Shown here: piece by piece, positions 10,990-19,301 of the stretch
Numbering within the stretch: position 1 is the first letter of the stretch
Layout: every line of letters starts with the position of its first letter
Source of the DNA: an uncultured Burkholderiales bacterium
GTDB taxonomy: Bacteria; Pseudomonadota; Gammaproteobacteria; Burkholderiales; Burkholderiaceae_C
Length of the DNA: 44,158 nucleotides
Assembly (NCBI GenBank): GCA_937873395.1
Contig: CALMYH010000068.1
Span: forward strand, 1 to 44,158
Reading direction: 5' to 3'
Notes under the pieces: model-generated
What the model was told of the DNA's origin: nothing
The model's database searches: none
The model's input: only the letters and a program-made list of their open reading frames with translations
Program-made: the position numbers and the translations under genes

Positions 10990-12828
10990 TCAGGCCTTGG
11001 CTTTGACGTAGCGGCCAGGCGCCGGCTCGATCACGGCGTACTGCTTGCCCTTGCCGTAGGCTTTGGGGGCCGCGACCTGTTTGCCGGCATGGGTCTTGAG
11101 CCAGGCAGACCAGTCGGTCCACCAGCTGCCAGGATGCTCGGTGGCACCGGCGATCCATTCGTTCACGTCGGCCGGGAACCGGGTGGCCGAGCCGATCCAG
11201 TGGCTGCGCTTGCCCTTGCTGGCCGGGTTGATGACGCCAGCGATGTGGCCCGACGCCCCCATGACAAAACGCTTCTTGCCGGGGAACAGCTGCGTGCTGG
11301 CGTAGGCACCACCAATCGGCACGATGTGGTCTTCGCGCGAGCCGTAGAGGTAGACCGGCAGCTTGACCTTGCGGAAATCCACCTGCTGGCCACACACCGT
11401 CGTCTTGCCCGGCTTGACCAGGTTGTTCTCCAGGTACATGTTGCGCAGGTACCACGCGTAGTACGGACCGGGCAGGTTCGTGCTGTCGGAATTCCAGTAG
11501 AGCAGATCGAAAGGCGGCGGTGTCTCGCCCTTGAGGTAGTTGCCCACCACATAGTTCCAGACCAGGTCGTTGGGACGCAGAAAGCTGAAGGTGGTGGCCA
11601 GGTCGCGGCCGGGCATCAGGCCGCCCTGAGCGAACTGCATCTCGCGGAACTTGACGAAGTTTTCGTCGATGAAGACGTCCAGGATGCCGGTGTCGGTGAA
11701 GTCCAGCAGGGTCGTCAGGAAGGTGGCGCTGGCCACCGGTTCCTGGCCGCGTGCGGCCAGCACCGCCAGTGCCGTGCCCAGCATGGTGCCGCCGACGCAG
11801 AAACCCAGGGCGTTGATCTGCGGCGCTCCGGTGATGTCCTGCGTGACGCCGATCGCCTTGATGACGGCATCTTCGATATAGTCGTCCCAGGTCTTGTGGC
11901 CCAGCGATGCGTCCGGGTTGCGCCAGCTGACCACGAAAGTGCGGTGGCCCTGCTCGACGGCATAACGAATGAAGGAGTTCTCGGGCTGCAGGTCGAGAAT
12001 GTAGAACTTGTTGATGCAGGGTGGAACCAGCAGGAAAGGCCGCTCGTAGACCTTGGTCGTGAGGGGCTTGTACTCGATCAGCTGGAACAGCTCGTTCTCG
12101 AACACCACCGCTCCTTCGGTGGTGGCGACGTTCTTGCCGACTTCGAACACGCTTTCGTCGGTCATGGACACATGGCCCTGGCGCATGTCGTGCAGCAGGT
12201 TGGCCACGCCCTTGGCGATGCTTTCGCCCTGCGTTTCGATGGCCTTCTTCTGGGCCTCGGCGTTGAAGGCAAGAAAGTTGCTCGGGGCGCTGGCGTCGAT
12301 CCACTGCTGGACGGCAAATCGCACCCGGTTGCGCGTCTTGGCATCGCCCTGCACCGCCTCGGCCAGTGCCATCAGGGTGCGCGCATTGAGGAGGTAGAGG
12401 GCCGCCGAATAGGCGGCCACCGGGTTGCTGCCCCAGGCCTCCGACGAAAAGCGGCGGTCTCCCTTCGGCTTGACGTCCATGCCCTGGTTCCAGAGCTCCA
12501 CCGCTTCCTTGAGATAGTTGTTCTGGATCTCGAGCCAGCGGGCAGGATCGATGCTGGCCGTCTGGCCGGCAGCCTTGCCGACCACCTCCGAAAGGTCGGC
12601 CAGCCCCCCGGCGCCCATGAGAGGGGACATGCCCATCGGGTGGTTCATGGCACCCGCCGGCATGAAGGCCTTCAGCAGGCCCATGGCGTCGGTTGCGCCC
12701 ACGCCAGAAGGGACCTGGGCCATCTGGGGCAGGCTCTGTAGCGCTTGCGCCCACTGGTTCATGAATTGCTGCTGCAGTTGCTGTGCCGACTCCATCCAGG
12801 GGTTGTCGGTCGGCTTGTCGCTTGCCAT
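10990..12828 (-). CDS. phaC: Class I polyhydroxyalkanoate synthase
   Basis: Polymerises (R)-3-hydroxyacyl-CoA into PHA on granule surfaces. The protein has 612 residues from ATG 12828, which follows a strong AAGGAGA site; the frame also extends 14 codons further up without support. The lipase-like box is GFCVGG with catalytic Cys344; Asp500 in YGSREDHIVP and His528 in GASGHIAGVINP complete the triad. The class I length and the N-terminal Gln/Met-rich segment (MESAQQLQQQFMNQWAQAL) fit short-chain-length synthases of the Cupriavidus type. It is the first gene of phaCAB; no phasin or phaR gene is seen in the window. Confidence 0.97.
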   Translation of the reverse strand: MASDKPTDNPWMESAQQLQQQFMNQWAQALQSLPQMAQVPSGVGATDAMGLLKAFMPAGAMNHPMGMSPLMGAGGLADLSEVVGKAAGQTASIDPARWLEIQNNYLKEAVELWNQGMDVKPKGDRRFSSEAWGSNPVAAYSAALYLLNARTLMALAEAVQGDAKTRNRVRFAVQQWIDASAPSNFLAFNAEAQKKAIETQGESIAKGVANLLHDMRQGHVSMTDESVFEVGKNVATTEGAVVFENELFQLIEYKPLTTKVYERPFLLVPPCINKFYILDLQPENSFIRYAVEQGHRTFVVSWRNPDASLGHKTWDDYIEDAVIKAIGVTQDITGAPQINALGFCVGGTMLGTALAVLAARGQEPVASATFLTTLLDFTDTGILDVFIDENFVKFREMQFAQGGLMPGRDLATTFSFLRPNDLVWNYVVGNYLKGETPPPFDLLYWNSDSTNLPGPYYAWYLRNMYLENNLVKPGKTTVCGQQVDFRKVKLPVYLYGSREDHIVPIGGAYASTQLFPGKKRFVMGASGHIAGVINPASKGKRSHWIGSATRFPADVNEWIAGATEHPGSWWTDWSAWLKTHAGKQVAAPKAYGKGKQYAVIEPAPGRYVKAKA

Positions 12829-12971
12829 GACTGTCTCCTTTGGTATTGCCCGGGGCTTATGATGCGTCAAATGCGGAACGGATCCGGGTTTTCCCCAGTA
12901 TCGGGCGAGCGGCTTCCGCCAAGCTGACAGTCGTCTGTTTCACCATCACGTCGGGGTTCCCGGGAGTTTTT

Positions 12972-13283
12972 GTGTATCTGGTCGTCATTGCCTGGATGTA
13001 TGTGGTTCTGATGATGGCCGTGGCCGAGGCAACCAATGCCACCGGCACCGTGCTCGGAGCCATTGTCACCTTTTTTCTTTACGGTTTGATGCCGCTGGCA
13101 CTGGTGGTTTACCTGATGGGCACGCCGCAACGAAGGCGTCGCATCAAGGCCAGGGAGGCCGAGGAGCACGCGGCCGCCGTGGCCGCCATGCAGGCCGCAT
13201 CAGCGCAGCCAGACACAGGCGGCCATGCGACCGCTGCTGCCGAGGACCCGGGCGTCGCGCCGATGAGAAAAGAAGCGCGATGA
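12972..13283 (+). CDS. Small two-helix inner-membrane protein of unknown function
   Basis: Hypothetical protein of 103 residues starting at GTG 12972, preceded by GGGAG at five bases. The frame is open further upstream, but those residues are not membrane-like and lack a ribosome site. Two hydrophobic helices (VYLVVIAWMYVVLMMAVAE and VLGAIVTFFLYGLMPLALVV) are followed by LMGTPQRRRRIKAREAEEHAA, a positively charged turn and an Ala-rich cytoplasmic tail. I recall similar small proteins in Burkholderiales but know no function. Its last 84 bases overlap the end of pgeF on the opposite strand. It is divergent from phaC. Confidence 0.7.
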   Translation: MYLVVIAWMYVVLMMAVAEATNATGTVLGAIVTFFLYGLMPLALVVYLMGTPQRRRRIKAREAEEHAAAVAAMQAASAQPDTGGHATAAAEDPGVAPMRKEAR

Positions 13284-13985
13284 CTGGCTGACCGTGCACC
13301 ACCGTGCGGTACCGTCGTTGCCGGTGATCGAGCCTATCTCGAGCGCCTGCAGCCGGTGCCGGGCCAGCAAAGCCAGATCGGCGAGGTATTTGCCCTGCCC
13401 CTGCGGCCGGAATGCCGCTGCAGCGCGGCTGTCGGCTGACACGAACGCCTGGCGCACCTCCTCGCCGACCTCGAAGGCTTGCGGGCCGATGCAAGGGCCC
13501 AGCCAGGCAACGACGTCGCCCGGCGCGCCGCCAGCGCTGATCAGGGTTTTCCGCAGGGCATTGACGGCCTCTTCGAGCACGCCTGCGGCCAACCCGCGCC
13601 ATCCGGCGTGGGCTGCCGCCACCGCCTGACCATGGCGGTCGGCCAGCAGCACCGGCAGGCAGTCTGCCACCATCCCCGTGCAGGCCCCCCCCGCCGAGGT
13701 GGCGACACAGGCGTCGGCCTCGACTCCATCGCGCGTGTGCTCGTCAAGCGCCGCCACATCGCAGCCGTGCACCTGGCTCAGGAAGACCGGACGCACGCCG
13801 ATCGAGCGGGTCAGCCGCAGCCGATTGGTCGCCACCGCCGCCGCATCGTCGCCCACATGGTCGCCCAGGTTGAAGTCGTCGAACGGCGCCAGGGAAACGC
13901 CCCCCTGCCGCGTGGTGAACACGGCACCGACCCGGTCAGCGGCCTCCCACTCGGGGACGATCCAGCCGGACGGGAAAGACCCCAT
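13200..13985 (-). CDS. pgeF: Peptidoglycan editing factor PgeF (YfiH/laccase-domain family)
   Basis: Protein of 261 residues from ATG 13985 (MGSFPSGWIVPEWEAADRVG). The family's metal/catalytic residues are seen as His73 (SQVHG), Cys109 (ADCLPVLL) and His126 (HAGWRG). Members were first called polyphenol oxidases; E. coli YfiH acts in peptidoglycan quality control, removing wrongly incorporated residues. The start overlaps the maiA stop by one base (TGATG), so the two are translationally coupled. In many Burkholderiales pgeF lies near phaC, which matches this context. The 3' end overlaps the convergent membrane-protein gene by 84 bases. Confidence 0.93.
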   Translation of the reverse strand: MGSFPSGWIVPEWEAADRVGAVFTTRQGGVSLAPFDDFNLGDHVGDDAAAVATNRLRLTRSIGVRPVFLSQVHGCDVAALDEHTRDGVEADACVATSAGGACTGMVADCLPVLLADRHGQAVAAAHAGWRGLAAGVLEEAVNALRKTLISAGGAPGDVVAWLGPCIGPQAFEVGEEVRQAFVSADSRAAAAFRPQGQGKYLADLALLARHRLQALEIGSITGNDGTARWCTVSQSSRFFSHRRDARVLGSSGRMAACVWLR

Positions 13986-14626
13986 CACCCCTCGGCGTCC
14001 GGGCAGGCCGAGGGCTGGGTACCGGCAAACGCCGGCAAGGCCATGCACGCATCAAAGGCCGCCATGGTGCGGGGCAGGCCGTCCAGCGGGGTGTCAAACC
14101 GTCGGGCATTGAAGATCTGCGGCACCAGGCAGCAGTCGGCCAGGGTCGGTGTTTCGCCGAAGCAATAGGTGGACGCGGGGTGTTGCGCCAGCTGGCGTTC
14201 GAACGCCTCCAGACCGGTGCGGACCCAATGGCGGTACCAGGTGTTCTTGGCTTCGTCGTCAACCTTGAGCACGCCGCTGAGGTACTTGAGCACCCGAAGG
14301 TTGTTGATCGGGTGGATTTCACAGGCGATCGACTGCGCCAGGGCACGCACACGGGCCCGTCCCAGGGCCTCGGCCGGCAACAGGCGGGGCTCGGGGTGGG
14401 TCTCGTCCAGCCACTCGATGATGGCCATGGACTGCGACAGGCGGGTGCCGTCCGGCAGTTCCAGCAGGGGCACCAGACCGTCGGCAGCGATATCGGCATA
14501 GGCCGCCTGGCGGTGTTCGCCTTTGGCCAGGTGCACCGGCAGGTACTCGTAGTCGATGCCCTTGAGGGCCAGGGCAATACGAACGCGATAGGACGCAGAC
14601 GATCGGAAGTAGTTGTAGAGCTTCAT
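13985..14626 (-). CDS. maiA: Maleylacetoacetate isomerase (zeta-class glutathione transferase)
   Basis: Isomerises maleylacetoacetate (or maleylpyruvate) to the fumaryl form using glutathione, in tyrosine/homogentisate or gentisate breakdown. The 213-residue protein begins MKLYNYFRSSASYRVRIAL, where the SSxS-Y-RVRIALALKG stretch is the zeta-class signature; GLVPLLELPDG and LSQSMAIIEWLDET form the glutathione site, and ACEIHPINNLRVLKYL is typical. Start ATG 14626 fits the family; a longer frame to 14764 does not. It lies directly upstream of pgeF with a one-base overlap. No other aromatic-pathway gene is adjacent, so the actual pathway is not shown. Confidence 0.93.
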   Translation of the reverse strand: MKLYNYFRSSASYRVRIALALKGIDYEYLPVHLAKGEHRQAAYADIAADGLVPLLELPDGTRLSQSMAIIEWLDETHPEPRLLPAEALGRARVRALAQSIACEIHPINNLRVLKYLSGVLKVDDEAKNTWYRHWVRTGLEAFERQLAQHPASTYCFGETPTLADCCLVPQIFNARRFDTPLDGLPRTMAAFDACMALPAFAGTQPSACPDAEG

Positions 14627-14744
14627 GCCGCAAGCATATACCCACCGGTGCTGCTCTGTACGACAATGAGCTGGCCGACCGCCACCGCCCGCCCCGGGAC
14701 CGGTGGGCAGCGGCCAGGCAACGTGCAGACCGACAGGCAGCTCC

Positions 14745-17585
14745 ATGGACGCACCGCACGCCAAAGACGCAGCACCCGGCTGGAGCCCGACGGCGCTCTG
14801 CCAGCTGGTCGCCCGTGCGCGCCATGACCTCTACCCCGAAGGGGCCGGTCACGGCGAGGTGGATCTGAACTGTTCGCTCGACCGCGATCTGGGGTTCGAC
14901 AGCCTGGGACGCATGGAGCTCCTGCTGCGCATCGAGGCGGCGACGGGTCTGGCACTGCCCGAGAACACGCTGGAAACCGCCGAAACGGTCGCCGACCTCT
15001 GGCAAGCCACCTGCCAGGGGCAAACCCGCCCGTCGACGCCCAGCCCGCTCGCCGAGGCCGCCTCGGCGGTCGATCTGTCAGGAACGGCAAGCGACGCCCG
15101 CGCCCCCGTCGGGCAAGCCCGGACCCTGCTTGACGTGCTGGATGCGCATCTGGAGGCCCATCCGGACCTGGTACAGATCGTCCATCTGGCCGGCGAGGTG
15201 GAGACCCCGCTCACCTACCGGCAGCTTCAGCAGGCCTCGCTGCGGATGGCCTGCGGCCTCCAGCAGGCCGGGCTGCGTCCCGGCCAGACCGTGGCCATCA
15301 TGCTGCCCACCTCGCCGGACTACTTCTTCACCTACCTGGCCATCCTGCGCGCCGGCGGAATCCCCGTGCCCATTTACCCGCCGGCGCGCCCTTCGCAGCT
15401 CGAAGACCATGTGCGGCGGCACACCGGCATTCTGGCCAACGCGCAAGCCACCTGCCTGGTCAGCGTGCCCGAGGCGATGCAGGTGGCACGCCTGCTGCAG
15501 GCCCGGGTGCCCGGCCTGCGCGCCCTGCACACGCCAGAGGAGCTGATGAACGCGGGCCAGGGACGCACCGTGTCCCCCGTCCGTGTGACCGAGGACGACG
15601 TGGCCTTCATCCAGTACACCTCGGGCAGCACCGGTCAACCCAAGGGCGTGACCCTGACCCATGCCAACCTGCTGGCCAACATCCGGGCCATGGCCCAGGC
15701 CATCGGAGCACGCCCCGACGACGTGTTCGTGAGCTGGTTGCCGCTCTATCACGACATGGGCCTGATCGGGGCCTGGCTGGGCAGCTTCACGGTCGGCTTT
15801 CGCCTGGTGGTGATGTCGCCGCTGGCCTTCCTGGGGCGTCCCAGGCGTTGGCTGGAGGCGATCTCCCGCCATGGCGGCACCCTGTCGGCCGGACCGAACT
15901 TTGCTTACGAGCTGTGCCTCAACCGCATCGACGACGAGGCGCTCGCCGGTCTGGACCTCAGCCGCTGGCGGCTGGCCTTCAACGGGGCCGAAGCGGTCGG
16001 CCCGGACACCGTGCTGCGCTTCGGGCAACGCTTCTCCCTCTGCGGACTGCCAGCCGATGCCATGACACCGGTTTACGGTCTGGCCGAATCCTCGGTCGGT
16101 TTGCTGTTTCCGCCTCTGGGGCGGGGCCCCCGCATCGACGCCATCGACCGCGAAGTCTTCGAGGCCGAACGTCGGGCGGTGCCCAGCCCGTCGGCGAATG
16201 CGCTGCGCTTCGTGGCCTGTGGCCATGCCCTCCCCGGACATGAGGTCCGCATTGTCGATGCCAGCAACCGGCCGGTGGGTGAGCGCATCGAGGGTCGGCT
16301 GGAGTTTCGCGGACCGTCCGCCACCAGCGGCTACTGGCGGGCACCCGAGCTCAGCGCCCGGCTGTTTGCCGACGAGAGCGGGCAATGGCTGGACACCGGC
16401 GACCGCGCCTACCTGGCCGAGGGCGATGTCTTTGTGACCGGTCGCGTCAAGGACATCGTCATCCGGGGCGGCCGCAACCTATACCCGCAGGAAATCGAGT
16501 CGGCCGTGGGCGAGGTGGCGGGCATCCGAAAGGGGTGCGTCGCGGTGTTCGGTCGCCGCGACGCCGGCAGCGGCACCGAGCGTCTGGTGGTCATGGCCGA
16601 GGCCAGCCCACGGACCAGCCAGAGCACCCAGGTCCTGCGCGAGGCGGTGGCACAGGCGGTGCTGTCGGCCATCGGTGAACCGGCCGACGAGATTCTGCTG
16701 GTTCCACCCCACACGGTGCTCAAGACATCCAGCGGCAAGGTTCGCCGTTCCGCCTGTCGGGAGCTGGCGGAACAGGGCTCGTGGCAGCTGCCGGCGAAGA
16801 GCGTGCGGATGCAGTGGCTGCGGCTGGCCGCCGGGGCTGCCCTGCTGCGATTGCGATATGCGGCGCAGACCCTGGACGGACTGGTGTTCGGCCTGCGGGC
16901 ACAGCTGGTGTTCTGGCTGATGGCACCGGCCGGATGGCTGATCACCGCACTCGCACCGAGCCGGCCCTCGGCCTGGCGATTCTGCCACCGGGCCGCCCGG
17001 CTGCTGCTGCGCCTGTCCGGCCTGCCCCTGGAGGTACGGGGCACCGAACACCTGCCTGAGGACGGTCGCGGGGTGCTGGTATCCAACCACGCCAGCTATC
17101 TGGACGGGCTGGTGCTGGTGGCGGCCCTGGAACGCCCGCACACCTTCATCGCCAAACGGGAACTGGCCGACCAGTTCGTGGCCGGCCGCTTCCTGCGCCG
17201 CCTCGGGGTCGCCTTTGTGGAACGTTTTGATCCACGGCGCAGTGTGGCCGACGCCCAGCAGATGACCGAACATGCCCGCTCCGGCTCACCGCTGCTGGTG
17301 TTCCCGGAGGGCACCTTTGTGGCGGCGCCCGGTCTGCTGCCCTTCCGGCTGGGCGGCTTTCTGGCGGCCAGCCACGCGCAGGTGCCCGTCATTCCCCTCA
17401 CCCTGGGCGGCACCCGCCAGCTGCTGGGGGCTGGATCCTGGTGGCCGCACCGGGCGATGCTCTCGGTTCACATCGGGCCGCCGCTCACGGCCGCGGCAGA
17501 CCTGACGCCGATGGCTGCTGCGGTCCAGTTGCGCGACCGGGCGCGCCGGCACATTGAGCGCGCCCTGGCCCGCACCGAAGGCTGA
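14745..17585 (+). CDS. Three-domain fusion: acyl carrier domain - acyl-AMP ligase - PlsC acyltransferase
   Basis: Protein of 946 residues from ATG 14745. An acyl carrier domain (about 15-90) has the phosphopantetheine site DLGFDSLGRME (Ser53). An adenylate-forming domain (about 125-680) has YTSGSTGQPKGV (291-302), SWLPLYHDMGLIG (330-342, characteristic of fatty acyl-AMP ligases), the VYGLAESS region, WLDTGD (548-553) and the A10 lysine in SSGKVRR (Lys665). After a hydrophobic segment (about 715-735) comes a PlsC domain with NHASYLD (781-787, catalytic His782 and Asp787) and FPEGTF (853-858). The parts imply acid activation, loading on the built-in carrier, and transfer to a lysophospholipid or similar acceptor at the membrane. 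E. coli Aas is a functional parallel, with PlsC first and no carrier domain. It is convergent with the MFS/2-oxoacid dehydrogenase operon. The substrate is unknown. Confidence 0.9.
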   Translation: MDAPHAKDAAPGWSPTALCQLVARARHDLYPEGAGHGEVDLNCSLDRDLGFDSLGRMELLLRIEAATGLALPENTLETAETVADLWQATCQGQTRPSTPSPLAEAASAVDLSGTASDARAPVGQARTLLDVLDAHLEAHPDLVQIVHLAGEVETPLTYRQLQQASLRMACGLQQAGLRPGQTVAIMLPTSPDYFFTYLAILRAGGIPVPIYPPARPSQLEDHVRRHTGILANAQATCLVSVPEAMQVARLLQARVPGLRALHTPEELMNAGQGRTVSPVRVTEDDVAFIQYTSGSTGQPKGVTLTHANLLANIRAMAQAIGARPDDVFVSWLPLYHDMGLIGAWLGSFTVGFRLVVMSPLAFLGRPRRWLEAISRHGGTLSAGPNFAYELCLNRIDDEALAGLDLSRWRLAFNGAEAVGPDTVLRFGQRFSLCGLPADAMTPVYGLAESSVGLLFPPLGRGPRIDAIDREVFEAERRAVPSPSANALRFVACGHALPGHEVRIVDASNRPVGERIEGRLEFRGPSATSGYWRAPELSARLFADESGQWLDTGDRAYLAEGDVFVTGRVKDIVIRGGRNLYPQEIESAVGEVAGIRKGCVAVFGRRDAGSGTERLVVMAEASPRTSQSTQVLREAVAQAVLSAIGEPADEILLVPPHTVLKTSSGKVRRSACRELAEQGSWQLPAKSVRMQWLRLAAGAALLRLRYAAQTLDGLVFGLRAQLVFWLMAPAGWLITALAPSRPSAWRFCHRAARLLLRLSGLPLEVRGTEHLPEDGRGVLVSNHASYLDGLVLVAALERPHTFIAKRELADQFVAGRFLRRLGVAFVERFDPRRSVADAQQMTEHARSGSPLLVFPEGTFVAAPGLLPFRLGGFLAASHAQVPVIPLTLGGTRQLLGAGSWWPHRAMLSVHIGPPLTAAADLTPMAAAVQLRDRARRHIERALARTEG

Positions 17586-17636
17586 CCATGCAGGCAAGCC
17601 ATCGGCCGCTGCAATGCCAGCGCCCCGGACACCCGC

Positions 17637-18962
17637 TCAGCTTGACCGTTGTCCGTTGCTTTCATTGGCGGTGGCTGCGGCGGCGATGCCCCGTTGCACG
17701 TTGACCAGCGTGAGCAACACCAACCCGGCCACGAAGAACAGGCCGGTGGACACGATGGCCAGCCGGTGATTGCCATCGGTCAGCCAGGTGACCAGGCCGT
17801 AGGTCATCGGACCCACGATGGCCGACAGTCGGACAGCGAACATCCACAGCCCGAAGAACTCGGCGCGGCGCAGCTCGGGCGCCAGCACACCGGCCAGTGC
17901 ACGGCCGGCCGACTGGCTGCTGCCCATGCACAGACCGGCAATCACGGCCGCCACCCAGAACAGGCCCGGCCCGGTGGCCATCGCCGCCAGGATGGTCATG
18001 ACGATCCAGCCGGCCAGGGTGATGGCCAGCGCCGGCCGGTGACCGATCCGGTCCTGCACATAACCCCAGGCAAATGCACCGAGCGCCGCCGCGATGTTGA
18101 CCAGGAAAATCAGCATCATGGTCTCGGTCTGCTCGAAGCCCAGCACCTGCGCGGCGTACACGGCCGCCAGCGCGATCACCACCGAGATGCCGGCCTGGTA
18201 GGCCACCGAACAGGCCAGCAGTGCGGTGAAATCCTTGAACGAGCGAGCCTCGTGCCAGGTGCGCTGCAGACGGGCCAGTGACGCTTTTAGGCCCGCCGCT
18301 TCGGTGGCCCTGACCTGTGGCCGGGCACGTTCCTTGAGCAGCGCAAAGGTGACCAACGCCGAGGCACCGAAGATGCCGGCAGTGATCAGCATGGTCACCG
18401 GCACAAAATGCGAGGCGGGCAGGCCCTGCCCCTGGGCCCAGATCACATACCAGAGGCTGAGTCCCAGCGTGAGCATGCCCCCCAGGTAACCAAAGCTCCA
18501 GCCCCAACCCGAGACGCTCCCCATGCGGTCCTCCTGGGCCAGCTCGGGCAGAAAGGCGGCAATCAGGGACTCGCCGTAGGTGTAGAACACATTGGACAGG
18601 ACGATGGCCACCAGTGCCCAGGCCACATCCCCGGGTCCGGCGCCGGCCAGCGCGGCGGTGGCCACCACACAACCGAGCGTGGAGAGCACCAGCAGGCGCT
18701 TCTTGGCCGCGCGCAGGTCGGCATAGGCGCCGATGGCGGGCATGGTGAACATGACGATCAGGCTCGAGACCGCCAGCGCACTGGTCCAGGCCAGTGTGCC
18801 CCAGGCCTCGCCGCCGGCGATGCCTCCGACGAAGTAGGCGCTGAACACCGCCGTCAGCACCACGGTGGTGTAGCCGGAATTGGCGAAGTCGTACATGGCC
18901 CAGCCGAAGACCTCGCGCTTGCGCACGCCGGGCTTGAGGGCGTCTTGGGGAAACAGGGGCAT
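17637..18962 (-). CDS. MFS transporter of the UMF1/Atg22-like family
   Basis: Integral membrane protein of 441 residues with about 12 predicted helices. The N-terminal KREVFGWAMYDFANSGYTTVVLTAVFSAYF is the signature of the UMF1 family, related to yeast vacuolar Atg22 amino-acid effluxers. Start ATG 18962 (MPLFPQDALKPGVRKREV) fits the family; 21 upstream codons do not. It lies 75 bases after the acyl carrier protein gene in the same direction, with a plausible promoter in the gap, and faces the carrier-ligase-PlsC fusion. By analogy with the E. coli lplT-aas pair it could move a lipid or lipid precursor, but the family is not LplT and the cargo is unknown. Confidence 0.88.
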   Translation of the reverse strand: MPLFPQDALKPGVRKREVFGWAMYDFANSGYTTVVLTAVFSAYFVGGIAGGEAWGTLAWTSALAVSSLIVMFTMPAIGAYADLRAAKKRLLVLSTLGCVVATAALAGAGPGDVAWALVAIVLSNVFYTYGESLIAAFLPELAQEDRMGSVSGWGWSFGYLGGMLTLGLSLWYVIWAQGQGLPASHFVPVTMLITAGIFGASALVTFALLKERARPQVRATEAAGLKASLARLQRTWHEARSFKDFTALLACSVAYQAGISVVIALAAVYAAQVLGFEQTETMMLIFLVNIAAALGAFAWGYVQDRIGHRPALAITLAGWIVMTILAAMATGPGLFWVAAVIAGLCMGSSQSAGRALAGVLAPELRRAEFFGLWMFAVRLSAIVGPMTYGLVTWLTDGNHRLAIVSTGLFFVAGLVLLTLVNVQRGIAAAATANESNGQRSS

Positions 18963-19003
18963 GGCCAGGGGGGCGACGGGCGCCGTTGCTGCAGCTGGCC
19001 GCC

Positions 19004-19032
19004 AGTGTAGTGGCCGGCCGGTCAATTGTCAG
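19004..19032 (-). promoter_or_regulatory. Candidate sigma-70 promoter for the MFS gene
   Basis: On the minus strand CTGACA (19032-19027) and TACACT (19009-19004) are spaced by exactly 17 bases, about 42 bases before the MFS start codon. This suggests that the transporter can be expressed separately from the upstream operon. Confidence 0.4.
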
Positions 19033-19037
19033 GCGGA

Positions 19038-19280
19038 CTAGCCCTGCCCTTGCAGATACGCCTGCAGGCCGGCCAGGGTGAAGAGTTTCGGGTAATCGCT
19101 TTCCGGAATATTGATGCCGCTGCCCTGGCTCAGGCCGATGATGAAATTCAGGAAGTCCATCGAGTCGAGGTCCAGCGCCTCACGCAGGTCTTCGTGCTCG
19201 GCGACCGTGCCCAGGTCGGCTTCGGGGGCAATGCCGGCCAGGACATCGCCGGCCAGCTGGCGGATCTCGGATGGGTTCAT
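19038..19280 (-). CDS. Free-standing acyl carrier protein
   Basis: Carrier protein of 80 residues starting at ATG 19280 (MNPSEIRQLAGDV), preceded by GGAG; an ATG at 19295 also fits the frame but overlaps that ribosome site. The phosphopantetheine attachment serine is Ser40 in LDLDSMDFLNFI. This is not the housekeeping fatty-acid AcpP, which has the DSLDTVE context; it resembles carriers of dedicated pathways. It starts 21 bases after the E2 stop codon, so it is made together with the 2-oxoacid dehydrogenase. It could hold the acyl group made by the complex or receive one from a ligase; which is not shown by the sequence. Confidence 0.88.
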   Translation of the reverse strand: MNPSEIRQLAGDVLAGIAPEADLGTVAEHEDLREALDLDSMDFLNFIIGLSQGSGINIPESDYPKLFTLAGLQAYLQGQG

Positions 19281-19301
19281 GCTTCCACTCCTCATGAAGA
19301 C

